Shown here piece by piece: positions 1 to 11,975 of a DNA stretch of 64,000 nt (its first letter is position 1; each line of letters begins with the position of its first letter). The notes below the pieces were generated by a model, which saw only the letters and a program-made list of their open reading frames with translations, was not told the DNA's origin and did not search any database. Origin of the DNA: Apiotrichum sp. Y4204. Taxonomy: Eukaryota; Basidiomycota; Tremellomycetes; Trichosporonales; Trichosporonaceae. The stretch covers positions 1 to 64,000 of the forward strand of contig JAMYHL010000094.1 in NCBI GenBank assembly GCA_025531455.1, given 5' to 3'. A program made the position numbers and the translations under genes.

Positions 1-132
1 TCACACTCGACGCCAAAACGAAACGGAAAGGAGAAATACAGGGGCGACGACTTGCCCTCAGTTTCTCCTATCTTGCTAGTACACGCCCTTTTTCTCCATC
101 GACATACAGTGCTCCTCGCCGAGTCCGCTATC

Positions 133-3100
133 ATGCCACCTTTCAAGAAACTCACTCTCTCCCGCAAGGGCTCCAAGCAAAGCATGCGGGATCGTGAACA
201 GACCCCGCCTGTCCCTAGTACTCCGCCAAGGCACCCGGCTGGAAAATCGCGTCCGCCCGAGAGTAGTAGCGCATCCAGCAACAGAGCTACGCCGGACGGC
301 AGGCCGCGTGACAACAATCACCGCACGAGCAGGCTTTCCACAACATCAAGCACGGCCGCCGATCCATTCGCTTCTCCGTCCGCGCTTGCCCAGGAACCTT
401 CTGGTCCCAGTGCGGACACCGATGATCAAGTGGTGCTCACAGGTGATGATCAACCTGCAATCCGCAAGCGCAGGCAATCGCTGGCGTAAGTTCAACGGAG
501 TCGAGACTTTTTTCGACATCGTGAGGCATTGTGCAAGATGGACTGATGTTCGCAGGTCAAAAGGCAAACGGCGCATTTCCGCCATCTTCTCGACCAGCTC
601 TTCTTCCAAGAACCTAGCTGCCCTGTCACGCGGCGGTTCTGCTGAGCCTGAGGGCGGCGCCAAGGGCGATGCCCCGCCTCCTGTTCCTCCTCTACCTTCT
701 GTTATTCCTCCTCCCGTTGTGCCCGACGGTCCCATTGCTCCGTCCACTACTGCGGCACCTGTACCTTCCACAGCCGCTGTTCACCCAAGCATCCCGGCTG
801 TGGTCGTGAGTGGCACTGGATCTTCACCTCGTTCGGGGGCTGACCCCGCTGCGTCCGGTGATACGTCTGGTTTCCAAGCACTGAACGTTAGTCACGAGCG
901 TGCACTACCTGCACTGCCTGGTGACGCTGGGGTTGATCCTGCCAGTCTCACGGCTGCGGTTTCTCAGCTTCAAGTCAACTCTGACGGACATGTCAAGTCC
1001 CCAGCGCTCTCGGAGCGATCCGGCTTCCCCTTCGGTTCCGCAACTCCCAAGCTTCAAGTGCCGTCTGGCGGCGGGTCTCCACTTCCTACATCGGCACTCT
1101 CAACACCTGCTCGCGAGGCAAAGGTCATAAGCCTGTACACGCAATGGGCAGATGTGTCAGACGATGAGGACGAAGAGGATGACGAGGGCTGGGCTACACC
1201 GCCAGAGGGACTGAGTGAAGTTGAGGAAGAAGATGAGGATGAGGAAGTCGTCGCGGCTCCAGGCGCAACAGGGTCATTTCCACCCAATGCGAGTCAATCT
1301 AAACTAGGTGACAAGCCCAACGGTGCTCCCATTGCCGAGCCGGTCAAGTCCGCTGCGACATCCACTACCGCGGCATCGACAGCCCGTGGTCCCCAGCTGC
1401 GTCGCAAACAGGCTGGGGCGGCCAAGGTATCCCCAGGTGCGTATGCGCGCGGCGATCCCCGTAATGTGGACCAGTCTGCTGTGCTCGCATCCGACCTCGA
1501 GATCTGTCGTGAAGCTATTGCACTCTTCCTCTCGAGCAAGATGCGTGAAGCAGAGCACCTACTCATTGACAAGGACCCTCAACACAACCACATGTACCTT
1601 CAGAGCGGCCATGGATTGGTCCAGTCCCTTAAAGGCTTTATGACGTTCGACTCTGTGGATCTCAACATCGCTCTCGAGTTAACAAAGGGGACAGCGACGA
1701 CGGCTGCATCGCTCCGTCGTCCCCAGGAATCTGTCTTTTCAAGACTTGGCGGTCTCGTGCGACCTGGACATGCCGCACAGCGTCTCTGGGCCATGACTCC
1801 GCTAGAGCGTCATGCAGAGCTCGTCTATGCGGAGACTGTGTTGATCAAGGCTATTCTCTCCATTGTCGCTGGTGGTGATTGGCTCGGCCTTATCAAGGAG
1901 GCGTTCAACATGCGTTCGGCACATGGTATCTACCGCTCATTGCAACAATTCCTGGACGAGGCGGACAAGGACGGTTTCGACGATGACATTGATATGGACT
2001 TCCGTTCTGGCGTATTGCTCGGCACTGGAACGTCATCGCTCATGCTTTCGCTGCTCCCAGCCCGCGTGCTCAAGATAGCCGAGGTATTTGGCTATGCTGG
2101 CGACCGTACTGTCGCACTTGAGACGCTCATGTCCGCCGGAGGATGGACGCAGGGATCGGTGGATCCGAACTACGACGATGCAAACGAGGGCATTCGCCGC
2201 CCAATCTGCGACATGATTCTCCTTTCTTTCCATCTCGTTATTTCTGTTCTCATGCCGGTATCCGGTGTCGACATTGATTCGGCTAGGAACATTCTTGCCT
2301 ACAACATGAAGCGATATCCGAATGGTAAGTGGTCTTATTCTCGCTTTCTCGTGCAGATTCTGACGTTGCCTCACAGGCATTTTCTTCCTTTACTTCCAGG
2401 CGCGTTTGTTCACGAACGAATGCGAACCGGAACTGGCGAACGAGAGTCTGCAGAAGGCACTCGAGCTGGATCTCGAGTATGTCCAACTCCAGCACATGTG
2501 CCTCTGGGATTATGGGTGCAACTACCTGCAACTTTGCAATTGGGAAGGAGCGCGCCAGTGCTTTGAGATTCTCCGCGAAGAGTCCAACTGGTCGCGGGCA
2601 GTGTACACATACGCTAGCGCTGTCAACGTCATGGAACTTGCCATTGATGTCGACCACCCTCAGGCAACTAGTGAGGTGGCAGTGGATCTTGTATCCCAGA
2701 TTCCCAAACTCGTGAAGAAAATCGCCGGCAAGTCTCTACCTATCGAGGTGTGTATCCTGAATGCAAAAGGCACTCATTGACGCCAAGAAATTCGTCGCTC
2801 GCAAGGCACGCAAATTCCTCAGCCAAAACAATCGCCTGTTCCTCCCGGCTATGGAGCTGGCGTATGTGTTCGGCACGTTGAGCCATGTGCCCCGCCGTAT
2901 TCTCTTGACCAGATGGCTGCCGCAAATCGACGCCGCATTGGCCATTCTCGAGGCGTCCACCCCCGAAACTTGGGGCGACGGAACAGAGTACTGGGATGGT
3001 GAGCGATTAACACGTACTCCAGCTGACGGTGTCCAGACTATGCCCTTGGCCACTTCCTGCGTGGGATGGTTCAGATGGTTGCTCGTTACCAGCCTCCCAA

Positions 3101-3479
3101 CTCCACCAGTGTCAGCCCGATGCCTGGCCAGGAAATCCCTGGTCAACCTACGGACGAAGAGCTTGATGCTGGCGCCGAGGCCGATTTCAAGAAGGTCATT
3201 GAGGCGTCCCCCAACGTCCGTCTGGACCACTGGATTCTTTACCACAACCACTACGAGCTTGGCCGGCTGTACGCCAAGCGCGGCGACATTGCTAATGCCC
3301 GCATCAACTTTGAGGTCGTCACGAACACTCGACTCCCCCAACCCAACCTGCATGGCGCTAAGAACGGCGGCAAGTACTCTCTTGAGGGTGCACTACAGAT
3401 CAAGACACATGCTGCAGTACAAGACCTCAAGGACGACAAGGCGAGTATCCATACGAAGAACGGCAAGAAGGTCAAATAG
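133..3479 (+). CDS. IML2: IML2/TTC39-family TPR protein (inclusion body clearance protein)
   Basis: Five exons are inferred: 133-485, 556-2324, 2377-2747, 2788-2998 and 3037-3479. They join in frame to about 1048 aa. The N-terminal ~370 residues are Ser/Pro/Ala-rich and disordered with an acidic run. The Iml2/TTC39 (DUF3808) domain follows, starting near LASDLEICREAIALFLSSKM. It contains the family-typical YPNG-FFLYF segment, the KFVARKARKF segment, and C-terminal TPR-like helices (DHWILYHNHYELGRLYAKRG). The third intron was placed at 2748-2787 (40 bp) because that restores the conserved PIEKFVARKARKF junction; a 22-bp alternative acceptor exists but fits worse. In yeast, Iml2 links lipid droplets to clearance of protein inclusions; that role here is inferred by family only. 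The long N-terminal extension is the main oddity. The start is the first ATG in frame with the conserved body. Confidence 0.85.
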
Positions 3480-4767
3480 ACGAGTTCGGTTAGGAAGCGC
3501 CCGGACCGGTCAGTCCTTTGCACAGCGGGGACTGTTGTGCCCTCACGAGGTAGTTCTTCCTACATACTTAGGGAGTGATGCTGGCGACTGGCGCTCTTTA
3601 CAGCCCTGTGCCCATGCATACATAGAGATATTCTTGTCGTGCTGGCTGTTTTGTTGTCGATTCGATTGCATTCTGTTGTCGTTGACTGGGGGCGTTGAGG
3701 CACATGTGATGGTGACATCATAAGGACGGTAAGGGTGATACGTAGTTTGGCATCAGCCACTCAAAGAGAGCGCAGAGCAGTGCCACACTGCGATAATTTT
3801 CATGTGGGTTTTTTTGGACCTGCTTTTTGGTTCCGCATGCCAGCCTGTCTGCCTCTACTGTATCTACGGCCCTCGAGTAGCGGCTGAACAGCTCGTACTG
3901 TCAGTACATACCCGTCGCGTATGGATGCAAATGGACGGCACCCCCCCCTGGAAGTCTGAAGGCCTGAAGGTCTCGCGGTCTCGCTGCCCTCTCCCACGCT
4001 GTGCCCCTGTATACCCTGTGTCCCCTGTGTCCCCTGCCCGAGTTGCCCGACTGACGCCACACGCCGCTTTTCTCCCACACTCTCTGTATGCACTACTACT
4101 GCACAGCTGCACACTGCAGACACACCACACGACCACTCGCCGCTGCAGTGTCCGCCCTTTTCCGTCCTCTTCTTTCTCCTTCTCCTCTTTCTTCTTCATA
4201 CCATTTCTCGACTCGACGCATCTCAGTCTTGGTATCCGGTCTCGCGAACAGGCTCTCTTAGAAGCCTCGCCGTCGTCTCCCCTCTCTCGCGTCGCACGTT
4301 GTGTTAAGAGCACGCGGCACCCTGACTGTAAGTGCCAGATCAATCCATGCAGGCCATCCAGTACATCTCGACGACGCATTCTTTCCCGATCCACGTCAAA
4401 AGTGGCCAATCGACGCTTCGTGTTGCGAATGTGAAGCCACCAACACCGAACAGTCGCGAAGAAAGGGAGGAGCAAAAGGGCTGTATAGTCCCCATTGTCG
4501 ATACGATGCGATGACAACGCTCCCTCCAGTGGCGACAACTTAGACACGACAAACACCCAATCCCCACGACATGCGATGTTGTTTGCTTGAATAACCTGCT
4601 TCACGAACACCCCGAACCCCCGGCATTGTGCTGACACTCAGGTGGCCAGATCTCACCCCAGAGACGGCGGCCCGACCCGACAACCTTTTTCAAGCCAGCT
4701 AGCAGCCTGATCAGCCTCAGCTCGAGCTTTTAAACTCCCAACCTATAAAACAGTGCCCTCGTTCACA
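3480..4767. other. Intergenic / ornithine decarboxylase leader
   Basis: No conserved gene was recognised. Around 4010-4040 there is a short CCTGTGTCC direct repeat. The stretch 4140-4220 is a pyrimidine-rich tract. A TATA-like TATAAAA lies at about 4743, only 25 bp before the ODC start codon. A long open frame on the minus strand (3864-4637) is low-complexity and lacks any family signature. Confidence 0.5.
4347..4514 (+). CDS. Candidate upstream short ORF before ornithine decarboxylase
   Basis: A 55-codon frame begins MQAIQYISTTHSFPIHVKSG and ends 253 bp before the ODC start codon. It matches no family I recognise. If transcription of ODC starts upstream of it, it would act as an upstream ORF; ODC genes in other eukaryotes are often controlled through their leaders. 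The TATA-like sequence at 4743 argues instead that transcription may begin downstream of it. The frame could be chance. Confidence 0.2.
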   Translation: MQAIQYISTTHSFPIHVKSGQSTLRVANVKPPTPNSREEREEQKGCIVPIVDTMR

Positions 4768-6351
4768 ATGAGCACTACTATTACCGAGACGCTGCGCATG
4801 CGCGCTGGTGTCGTGCGCGCCCAGGCGTGGAACGACTCAGCTGGCCGTCCGGCCACCACCGCGACGTCTTCCCCGGCGGATCTGGCCCGCGCCCTTGACA
4901 ACTCGGTTGAGGGAGGACGCCTTCCGCCAGCTCGTCAGCCTCGCCTGCAGCTTCAGCCACCTGTTCCTCAGGCGGCACAGTCTCACCCGGCCCTCACCAC
5001 GCCCATCTCGGACATGGAAGTGCACGCCCTTGTTGATGCCGCGGTCGCTGCTCGTGACGCTGTTGGTGGACCGCTTGCCGGTCACGGCGATGAGTCGGCC
5101 TTCTTCGCGGCTGACCTCTCTGCCGTCTACGAGGCTGTGGACATGTGGCGCCGCTCCCCGATGGGTGAGCGCGTGGGGATTTTCTACGCCGTCAAGTGCA
5201 ACCCGTCGCCCATGGTCCTCCACCTTCTCTCCCTCCTCGGGACCAACTTCGACTGCGCTTCTACGGCTGAGATCCAGGCAGTTCTCTCGCTGCCATCGGC
5301 CCCCTCACCCGACCGCATCATCTTTGCCAACCCGTGCAAGCCGCCGAGCTTCATCCGCACCGCCAACAACGCTGGCGTTGAGATGATGACCTTCGACAAC
5401 GCCGATGAGCTACACAAGATCAAGCGCGCCCACCCCAACGCCAAGCTTGTGCTCCGCATCCTCACCGACGACTCCAAGTCGCTCTGCCGCCTCGGTCTCA
5501 AGTTTGGTGCGCCGCTTGACACCTGCCCTGGTCTCCTCAAGCTCGCTAAGGAGCTTGACCTTAACGTCGTCGGTGTCTCCTTCCACGTTGGTTCCGGATG
5601 CAAGGAGCCTGAGCAGTTTGCCGATGCCATCTGGCGCGCACGGCGTGTCTTCGACATGGGCGCTGCCGCTGGCTACAAGTTTGACTTGCTCGACATTGGC
5701 GGTGGCTTTGAGCGTGAGACGTTTGCGCAGATGTCCGACGTCGTCAAGCAGTCGCTTGACCTCTACTTCCCGCTCGAGGAAGGTGTCCGTGTTATCGCGG
5801 AGCCTGGGCGTCTCCTCGTCTCGTCTGCCTTCACGCTGGCCACGAGCATCATTGCCCGCCGCCGCGCGTTGGAGGGCGCTCCTGCCGCGGCTGCGAGCGC
5901 CGAGGGCGAGGGTGCAGACGTCATGTACTACATAAACGATGGCGTGTATGGCTCGTTCAACTGCATCATGTTCGACCACCAGATCGTGCATCCCTACCCC
6001 CTTACCATCGGCAACGCGCCGGCCAACGCTGCCGCGCGCCCTGCCTTCCCTCCTCCGCCCAACGTTGCGATGCCCACCGACTTGGCCATCCAGCTCGGCT
6101 ACGACAACACCGAGCGCGCGTCGGTGTGGGGTCCTACCTGCGACTCGATCGACTGCGTTCGCGCCCTCGTCAACCTCCCGCGCGGTGTCGAGGTCGGCGA
6201 CTGGCTTGGTTGGGGCGAAATGGGCGCGTACACTCTGTGCGCCGCCTCGACCTTTAACGGCTTCAACCGCTCGGCTGTCCACTGGACCACCGGCGGTGAC
6301 AGCCACAATGCCCGCCAGGTCCGTCGTGCCCTGGCCGCCTACCGGCCATGA
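4768..6351 (+). CDS. SPE1: Ornithine decarboxylase
   Basis: This single-exon gene encodes 527 aa. It catalyses PLP-dependent decarboxylation of ornithine to putrescine, the first committed step of polyamine synthesis, in the cytosol as a homodimer. Visible family signatures are the PLP-binding lysine in FYAVKCNPSP (Lys ~143), HVGSGC (His ~273), the DIGGGF glycine loop, the phosphate-binding EPGRLLV segment, and the active-site cysteine in GPTCDSID (Cys ~458). The ~90-residue Ala/Pro-rich N-terminal extension resembles those of other fungal ODCs. Two low-complexity inserts (near residues 370 and 415) make it longer than the yeast enzyme. The start is the ATG at 4768, giving MSTTITETLRMRAG; an upstream in-frame GTG at 4753 is not used. 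Regulation by antizyme is expected from the family but cannot be seen here. Confidence 0.95.
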   Translation: MSTTITETLRMRAGVVRAQAWNDSAGRPATTATSSPADLARALDNSVEGGRLPPARQPRLQLQPPVPQAAQSHPALTTPISDMEVHALVDAAVAARDAVGGPLAGHGDESAFFAADLSAVYEAVDMWRRSPMGERVGIFYAVKCNPSPMVLHLLSLLGTNFDCASTAEIQAVLSLPSAPSPDRIIFANPCKPPSFIRTANNAGVEMMTFDNADELHKIKRAHPNAKLVLRILTDDSKSLCRLGLKFGAPLDTCPGLLKLAKELDLNVVGVSFHVGSGCKEPEQFADAIWRARRVFDMGAAAGYKFDLLDIGGGFERETFAQMSDVVKQSLDLYFPLEEGVRVIAEPGRLLVSSAFTLATSIIARRRALEGAPAAAASAEGEGADVMYYINDGVYGSFNCIMFDHQIVHPYPLTIGNAPANAAARPAFPPPPNVAMPTDLAIQLGYDNTERASVWGPTCDSIDCVRALVNLPRGVEVGDWLGWGEMGAYTLCAASTFNGFNRSAVHWTTGGDSHNARQVRRALAAYRP

Positions 6352-6694
6352 CGTATTGGTATAAACCTAATCAATGAATAGAGTATGCTTGTATTGTGTT
6401 GGCAGACGGTGCATTTGTGCAAAGCAAGCAGAAAGTAGAATCAGCCACCGAAAGGGCAGGAGGGTGAAAGTGGCGAATTGATAGATGGTGGGCGACGCCT
6501 GGGGGGCGGTTGTGGATTTGTGGACGCGTCGAAAAGTCCGTTCACCTGCGATCAAGTGTGACGCGTCTCGTGTCTGTCATGTGCAGTACACCCACTCTAT
6601 TTAGAACCACCACTCACCACTGAATCTTGCCAATATCCCGCGCGTACCGGTCTCAATCACCGCACTCCACTTCCCTTCCCCCCATGATCTAAGC
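6352..6694. other. Intergenic region ODC-ELG1
   Basis: This 343-bp gap holds the ODC 3' end and the ELG1 promoter. No other feature was recognised. Confidence 0.5.
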
Positions 6695-9437
6695 ATGTCG
6701 GACGACAGCGTGCGCACCCTCCGCACAATGTGGGGCAAGGGCGCATCCGAGGCTTCCTCCTCCGCACCACCCGCGCCCTCGGTTCCATCCGCCTCCCCCG
6801 CACCACCTGTTTCATCGTCCGCCCCGGCACCAACCCGCAAGAGGCGGAAGAAGGATCCAGCCGGCGCAGGACAGGCGCGTCTAACCGTCTCGGTGAACGG
6901 TGTTGGTGTCGGCCCGCCCGAGAAACGGTCGCGAAAGGGTGCGTCCGAGGACTGTGGAGAGAAGCAAATGTGAGGGATAGCCGGCTGACATCAAGTCACA
7001 CCTGCCAAGCAGCAAGACGATGGCAGCGACGACATTATCGAGATTGGGCCTCCGTACTCAATCGTCTCGCCCGACTCGAGCGCTGTCGCATCGTCTCCGC
7101 CACGCCATGACGAAGTGGTCGTTACGGGAACCTCTGGCGTGCCGCGTTCAAAGGGAAGGCCGAAGAAGATTGTGTTCGCGACGGATACCAAGGCACCACA
7201 CGCATTTTTTGCGCGTCCCGGGAAGGCAAATATGCCGACTGCTTCTGATGCGGTCTCTGAGTCTGCGAACATTGAGACCCCGGGAACGTCCACGGCAGTT
7301 GGCTCTGGTTCAGGCTCTGCGTCCGCTTCAGCCTCTGCGTCTGTTGCTCCGTCTGGCACGGCCACCCCTGTCCACTCATTCTTCGCGGCTTGCCAGAGCG
7401 GACTGAGAAAAGGGTGGGGATGTTGCCGTGAGGGTGAGGAACCCACCGCGCCATGGCCTGGAGGCGAGTGGCCCTCTCATGTCGACTTCGGGGACTCGCA
7501 ACCTGTATCGAGCCGGATAGCGCTGAGACCAAAGCCTCTCGCTAATGGCGTCGACGCTGTCGAAGAGGCATCTTCGTCATACTCCTTGCTTCGACCTTCG
7601 TCCCCTTCACCGTCGCGTCCGACCCACACCAGACATCCGAACTCCTTCCCTCCATTCATTCTCCAGCATCCTGCCATCCAGGCAGTGAAGCCAACGAACA
7701 ACCGCGAGACTTGGTGCGAGGCGCATCGTCCACGCACAGCAAGTGCCGTTCTCGGAAATGAGCTTGAAGCAACGTACTTGCGCGACTGGCTTGCTGCGCT
7801 CTCCGTTGGATCACGCGAGGCGCGGCGCGTCATCCGACGTGTTCCTCGGCGCAAGGCGCTGGACCCCGATACGTCGTGGATTGTCGACGACACCTTCGCC
7901 GAACCGTTCACTGACGACGCGTTCTACGACGACGAGCTTCCAGAGCCGGAGGACGAACCCCAATTCCCTCTCGGCGGTCGGCCTGACAGGTATCCCGTCA
8001 TCGACTACTGGATCGGTAACGCACTTCTGCTCACAGGTCCGTCAGGGTGCGGCAAATCCGCAGCCGTGTATGCTGCAGCGGACGAACTGGGATGGGACGT
8101 GTTCGAGGTATATCCGGGAATTGGAAAGCGGACTGGTGCGCATCTGCTGGCTCTCGTTGGAGAGGTCGGCAAGAACCACATGGTGGGCGAGAGGAAGGAG
8201 AACAAGAAGGATACCGCCAAGGCCGCCGTTAAAGCATTCTTTGGCGCTGCCAAGGCCGCCTTGTCTCCTTCTGTTCGAGGATCGGCCTCAGACCCGATTG
8301 AACTGGAGGAAACACCGGTCAAGGAGAAGCCAGACCATTCCTTGGAGAAGGAAGTCAAGACCAAGCAGTCGCTAATCCTTATTGACGAGGCCGATATCCT
8401 ATTCGAGGAGGAGAGCACTTTCTGGCCGGCGGTAGTCTCATTGATCGCTGAGTCGCGGCGTCCAGTGGTCATCACTTGCAATGGTGAGCTAGCGCCTGGA
8501 GGCAGTGGCTCACATTAGACCTCGCTCGTATCCCACGCGACTCACTTCCAATCCACACAACGCTGTACTTTCTGCCACCACCGTCGTACCTTGCTCAACC
8601 ATACCTGGCCGCGATCGCGTCCGCACATGGCGTTGACGCCGATGCTGCCGACCTGTACGCGCAGTGTACCCGCGTACCTGTTGATCTGGTCGATCAGCCG
8701 CTACCCCCGAGTGGTCACGAACCCGCAGCTCTGTTCGACTTGCGTGCCGCAATTAACGAGCTGCAGCTCGATCGCGGCGTGAAGAATGAGTCAGACAAAC
8801 ATTATGCTGCGGAATCGGGCGATCTTGCGCATATGGCGCGTGCTCTCGACGCCGTCTCGCTTGCGGACGCGCAAATAGGACCACGCTCGTGGGAGCGAAT
8901 GGAGGTGAGTTTTCAGTATGTCTGTCCCAGACTGTCTGACGCCAGATGTGCGAGATCGATCGCCTCGCGCCCACTGCAGATGACGAGGAGGGAATTCACC
9001 AACTCCTCAAACCCGACGTCCAACATCTGCATCCTGCCCTCGCGGCCTACGCGCACTCGTCGGACATGGCACGTACCCTCGTCTCTGCGGTTGGTGGCGA
9101 CTTGGAGCTGTCGGACAAGGCCACGGGGCTCAGCTTGGCGCAAACGGCCTACTCGCGACACATTCTCCCTGCTCTGGACGAAGTCGTTACGCTGGCCGGC
9201 CGCCTGCTCCCACACCCAACGCTGTATACCGAGACGATGCCGTTCCTCCGCATCTTGGTGCACACCGACGACATACTGGAGGCTGCGGACCGCGCGGCCG
9301 TCGCGGCGGGCACCGCACGCGTCAACCGCCAGGGACGCGCAGTGCGTGGGACGGCGCGGGCGTACGAGAGGCATCTTGTGATGGAGGAGCGGGCGTTGGC
9401 CGTTGCTCGCGAGGAGGTTTTGGCGTGGAGTGGGTAG
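6695..9437 (+). CDS. ELG1: Elg1/ATAD5-like RFC-like clamp unloader subunit
   Basis: Four exons (6695-6938, 6996-8483, 8519-8904, 8946-9437) join to about 869 aa. Elg1 replaces Rfc1 in an alternative RFC complex that unloads PCNA from chromatin after replication. The N-terminal half is disordered and basic (PTRKRRKK, EKRSRK, RSKGRPKK). The AAA+ core has Walker A GPSGCGKSA near residue 430, then the Elg1-typical VYPGIGKRTGAHLLALVGEV. After a Lys-rich insert comes Walker B LILIDEADILFEEE near residue 543, followed by sensor-like VVITCND. The C-terminal part is helical. Introns are 57, 35 and 41 bp. The initiator MSDDSVRTLRTMWGK was chosen because it is the first ATG in the open first exon. ELG1 fits better than RFC1 because there is no BRCT domain and the motifs surrounding Walker A are Elg1-like. 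Confidence 0.85.
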
Positions 9438-10516
9438 ACATCTTGGCAGTGCAGCTTGACGAGAGACATTCACAGGGTAGACGGCAAAGAAGTGAGCCGC
9501 CATAGCTTCAAAGAAGGCATAGTATGCATCATGTACTGTACATTATACTCAGGACGCAACTGGAGTGGGGAGGACCGGTGGTCGCGACTGACTGTCACTG
9601 CACTGCAGGTCCTGGTATCGTCGCTTCAAAAGATCTGTCGAACAAGGCTAACAATGTGTACGTGCTCTGGCCATCGGCCGTAGAGAACGATGATCCCCCT
9701 GATGATCCTCGAGATGATCCTCACGATCCCTTGATGGTCGTTTTTACCATCGTCTTCAGTGGTTACATCCCCTGACGTCTGATCACCCTGTTCTCTTCGA
9801 TTAGCTTGTCCTGATCGTCCGAGACCAGCGGGGCCTGCCAATCATCGTGTCTTGATCATCAAGTGTTGATGGCTGTGGTCTGATCGTCAAGGGTTGAAGC
9901 TCCTGTTCTGATCCCCGGATCGCCACTGTTGATCTTCATGCTTTGATCATCGTCTGGTCGTCGTCATGTGTATTGCGCTCGCCATGTGCGGACCACATAC
10001 CAGACGGACAGAATGGCAACAACGTCTTATAAATGGGCCGGCCAAGACCTGAATGTTGGAGACTTGTCAATGTCAATTAGCCCAAATCTTTCCTCAATTC
10101 CTCAGGAGACTGCGCTCAACAGAGATCACCAATGAGACAGAATTGCACACACTACCTCCGCACCGGACCATTGACCTCTGTGCGATGAGCTGCCATTGAT
10201 GCCGAGCGCGCGCCGCTCAATCAACTCTACTCTGGGCCTTCTAGGCCGTGAATGACAACTGCGTGTCACAGGCACGATATTCACCCACCATATGGCATGA
10301 TCCCGCGCTGTCCCGCTCCATCAGGAGCTAAAACGCGCAACCTGTGTCGTCATCAGTTAGTAGCGCGGCTGTGGCAATCAGCTGCCATGAGTTTCGTATC
10401 AGAGTACCCCCAGTAGCTCCCCACGACTCCCCAAGATCCGAGGTCCAGTCAATCTATCATCTAGCATCGAGGCATCCTGCACTTGCAACTTGCATCCTCA
10501 TCATCCGCTCGCCACC
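9438..10516. other. Intergenic region with GATC-rich block
   Basis: No coding signal was recognised. Between about 9690 and 9960 the tetramer GATC recurs roughly a dozen times, mostly as TGATC, interspersed with TGATG and GTTGATC variants. The remainder up to 10516 is the promoter of the LEA-like gene. Confidence 0.5.
9690..9960. repeat. GATC-dense degenerate repeat block A
   Basis: TGATC-type words recur every ~10-30 bp, e.g. in GATGATCCCCCTGATGATCC and further right as TTGATCATC. One GATC would be expected per ~256 bp by chance. There is no fixed period, so this is not a simple satellite. Confidence 0.5.
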
Positions 10517-11552
10517 ATGTCCGACAAGCAGACCACCGCCGCCCTCACGCCCCAGCCTGCCGCCACAGCGGCGGCTCAGCCCCCCTCGCCGACCGCCGCC
10601 ACTTCGGCCGCACTCGACGCGCCAGTCGTCCCCACCGACCCGATCGCCACCGCCGCCGCCAGCCACGAGTACCAGTCTGGGCCCCACACGCAGACGGCCC
10701 ACGGCGCCGAGCAGGGAGGCCTCCTCGCCAAGGCGCAGGGCATCGCGCAGCCTGTGCGTACCGTGGATCATTACGGGTTCAGACGATAGCTGACATTGTC
10801 GTGTTGACATCTGGTGGCGATCTATGATTGCGATCTTATTTGACTCACCCCGCTCCACTCACTTGACGGTCGCAGTACATCAACCAGGCGAAGCCGTACG
10901 TCGACCGCGCGGCGGCGCAGGCCAAGCCGTACACGGATGCCGCGTTGCAGAAGGCAAACGAGCTCAAGGGCAAGCTTGAGGTGAGTGAGCGGAAAGAAGA
11001 GCTAGCGACGTGGATGAATGGATATGATGAAGGATGAGGATGTTGAGGCAACATGAGGAGCAGTTGGACAGGCTTCAGGTCACATTTATGGCTCTTACTT
11101 ACTCTTGCAGGGCTCTAACACTTCAACGCACCCCGCTGGCACCGGCGCGGGCGCGGCCACCACTGGCACTGCTACCACCGGCGCTGCCGATCCCACTGCT
11201 CGCACCGCACCCGCCGCGGACCTGCAAGAAAAGGCGAAGAGTGCATGGGACTACGGCCTCGCGTCGTTGCAGGTAAGTGACGTCGAGACGATTTGCAGTC
11301 GCCCTGATTGCATTTTGCAGCCACTGACACAATCCAGTCGGCGGTCAACCAGGTCGGTGCCGCGATCGACGCCAAGACTGCGACCCCGGAAAAGCCTGGC
11401 CTCTTCACGCAGGTGTCCAGCGCGGTGCAGCATGGGGTCGCGAGCATCGAGAAAGCTGTCACTACGGTGAGTCGTGAAGAAGATGATGGTTGAAGGAATC
11501 AATCTTCCCCTTCTGCGACGCACAGCAACAGGGGGACGTAAAGGATCGTTGA
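10517..11552 (+). CDS. Small LEA-like / apolipoprotein-like hydrophilic protein
   Basis: Five exons (10517-10753, 10876-10980, 11111-11272, 11338-11466, 11526-11552) join to about 219 aa. The start codon sits in a strong context (GCCACCATG). The N-terminus is Ala/Thr/Pro-rich. The middle has the amphipathic repeats AKPYVDRAAAQAKPYTDAAL and ANELKGKLE, followed by a Gly/Thr/Ala-rich linker. Further amphipathic helices follow (EKAKSAWDYGLASLQ, SAVNQVGAAIDAK, SSAVQHGVASIEKAVTT). This resembles LEA-like stress proteins or lipid-droplet coat-like proteins by composition and helical periodicity only; no named family was recognised. No signal peptide or membrane segment is visible. The downstream frame at 11976-12341 has similar composition and could be a paralogue or an alternative 3' exon. 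Confidence 0.65.
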
Positions 11553-11975
11553 GATGGCGGGCAAGGAACTTGGACTGGCGTGTTGAGAGAAACTCGAAGT
11601 CTTCTTTCGCAGTCTGGCTTGGAGCTCAGAATTGGTTGACACCGTTCCGATTGCTCTTGGACGGGATCCAGATGAGATGCTGGTCGGGGTCATAACTTCG
11701 CTCGCCCGTCGAGCCGTCGATCCGTGAGGCCGTCGACAACCACACTTGATTTGTATCCGGTGAAGTTCCAGTGCTTGCCCCTTCGCGTCGAGCAAATAAA
11801 AGCTCGTTCCTCTTGGCGCCCCGGCAATGGATCCTGAAGGCTGGACGCCATCATCTTGTCATTTCGCGCCTCCGTTTCCAGAATCTCCAGAATCTCTAGA
11901 ATCTCAGAATCTCCAGAAGGAGACGTTCCTGGCCGCACGCCAGAGCGCCCGAGCGTCCTTTCTGTCTCATTCCCG

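Noticed and set aside
2748..2769. 22-bp intron in the IML2-like gene
   Set aside because: A 40-bp intron (2748-2787) using a later AG restores the conserved KFVARKARKF junction and is more plausible.
3864..4637. 257-codon minus-strand frame upstream of ODC
   Set aside because: Low-complexity (KKKEEKEKEE, GDTGDTGYTG) from simple repeats and pyrimidine tracts.
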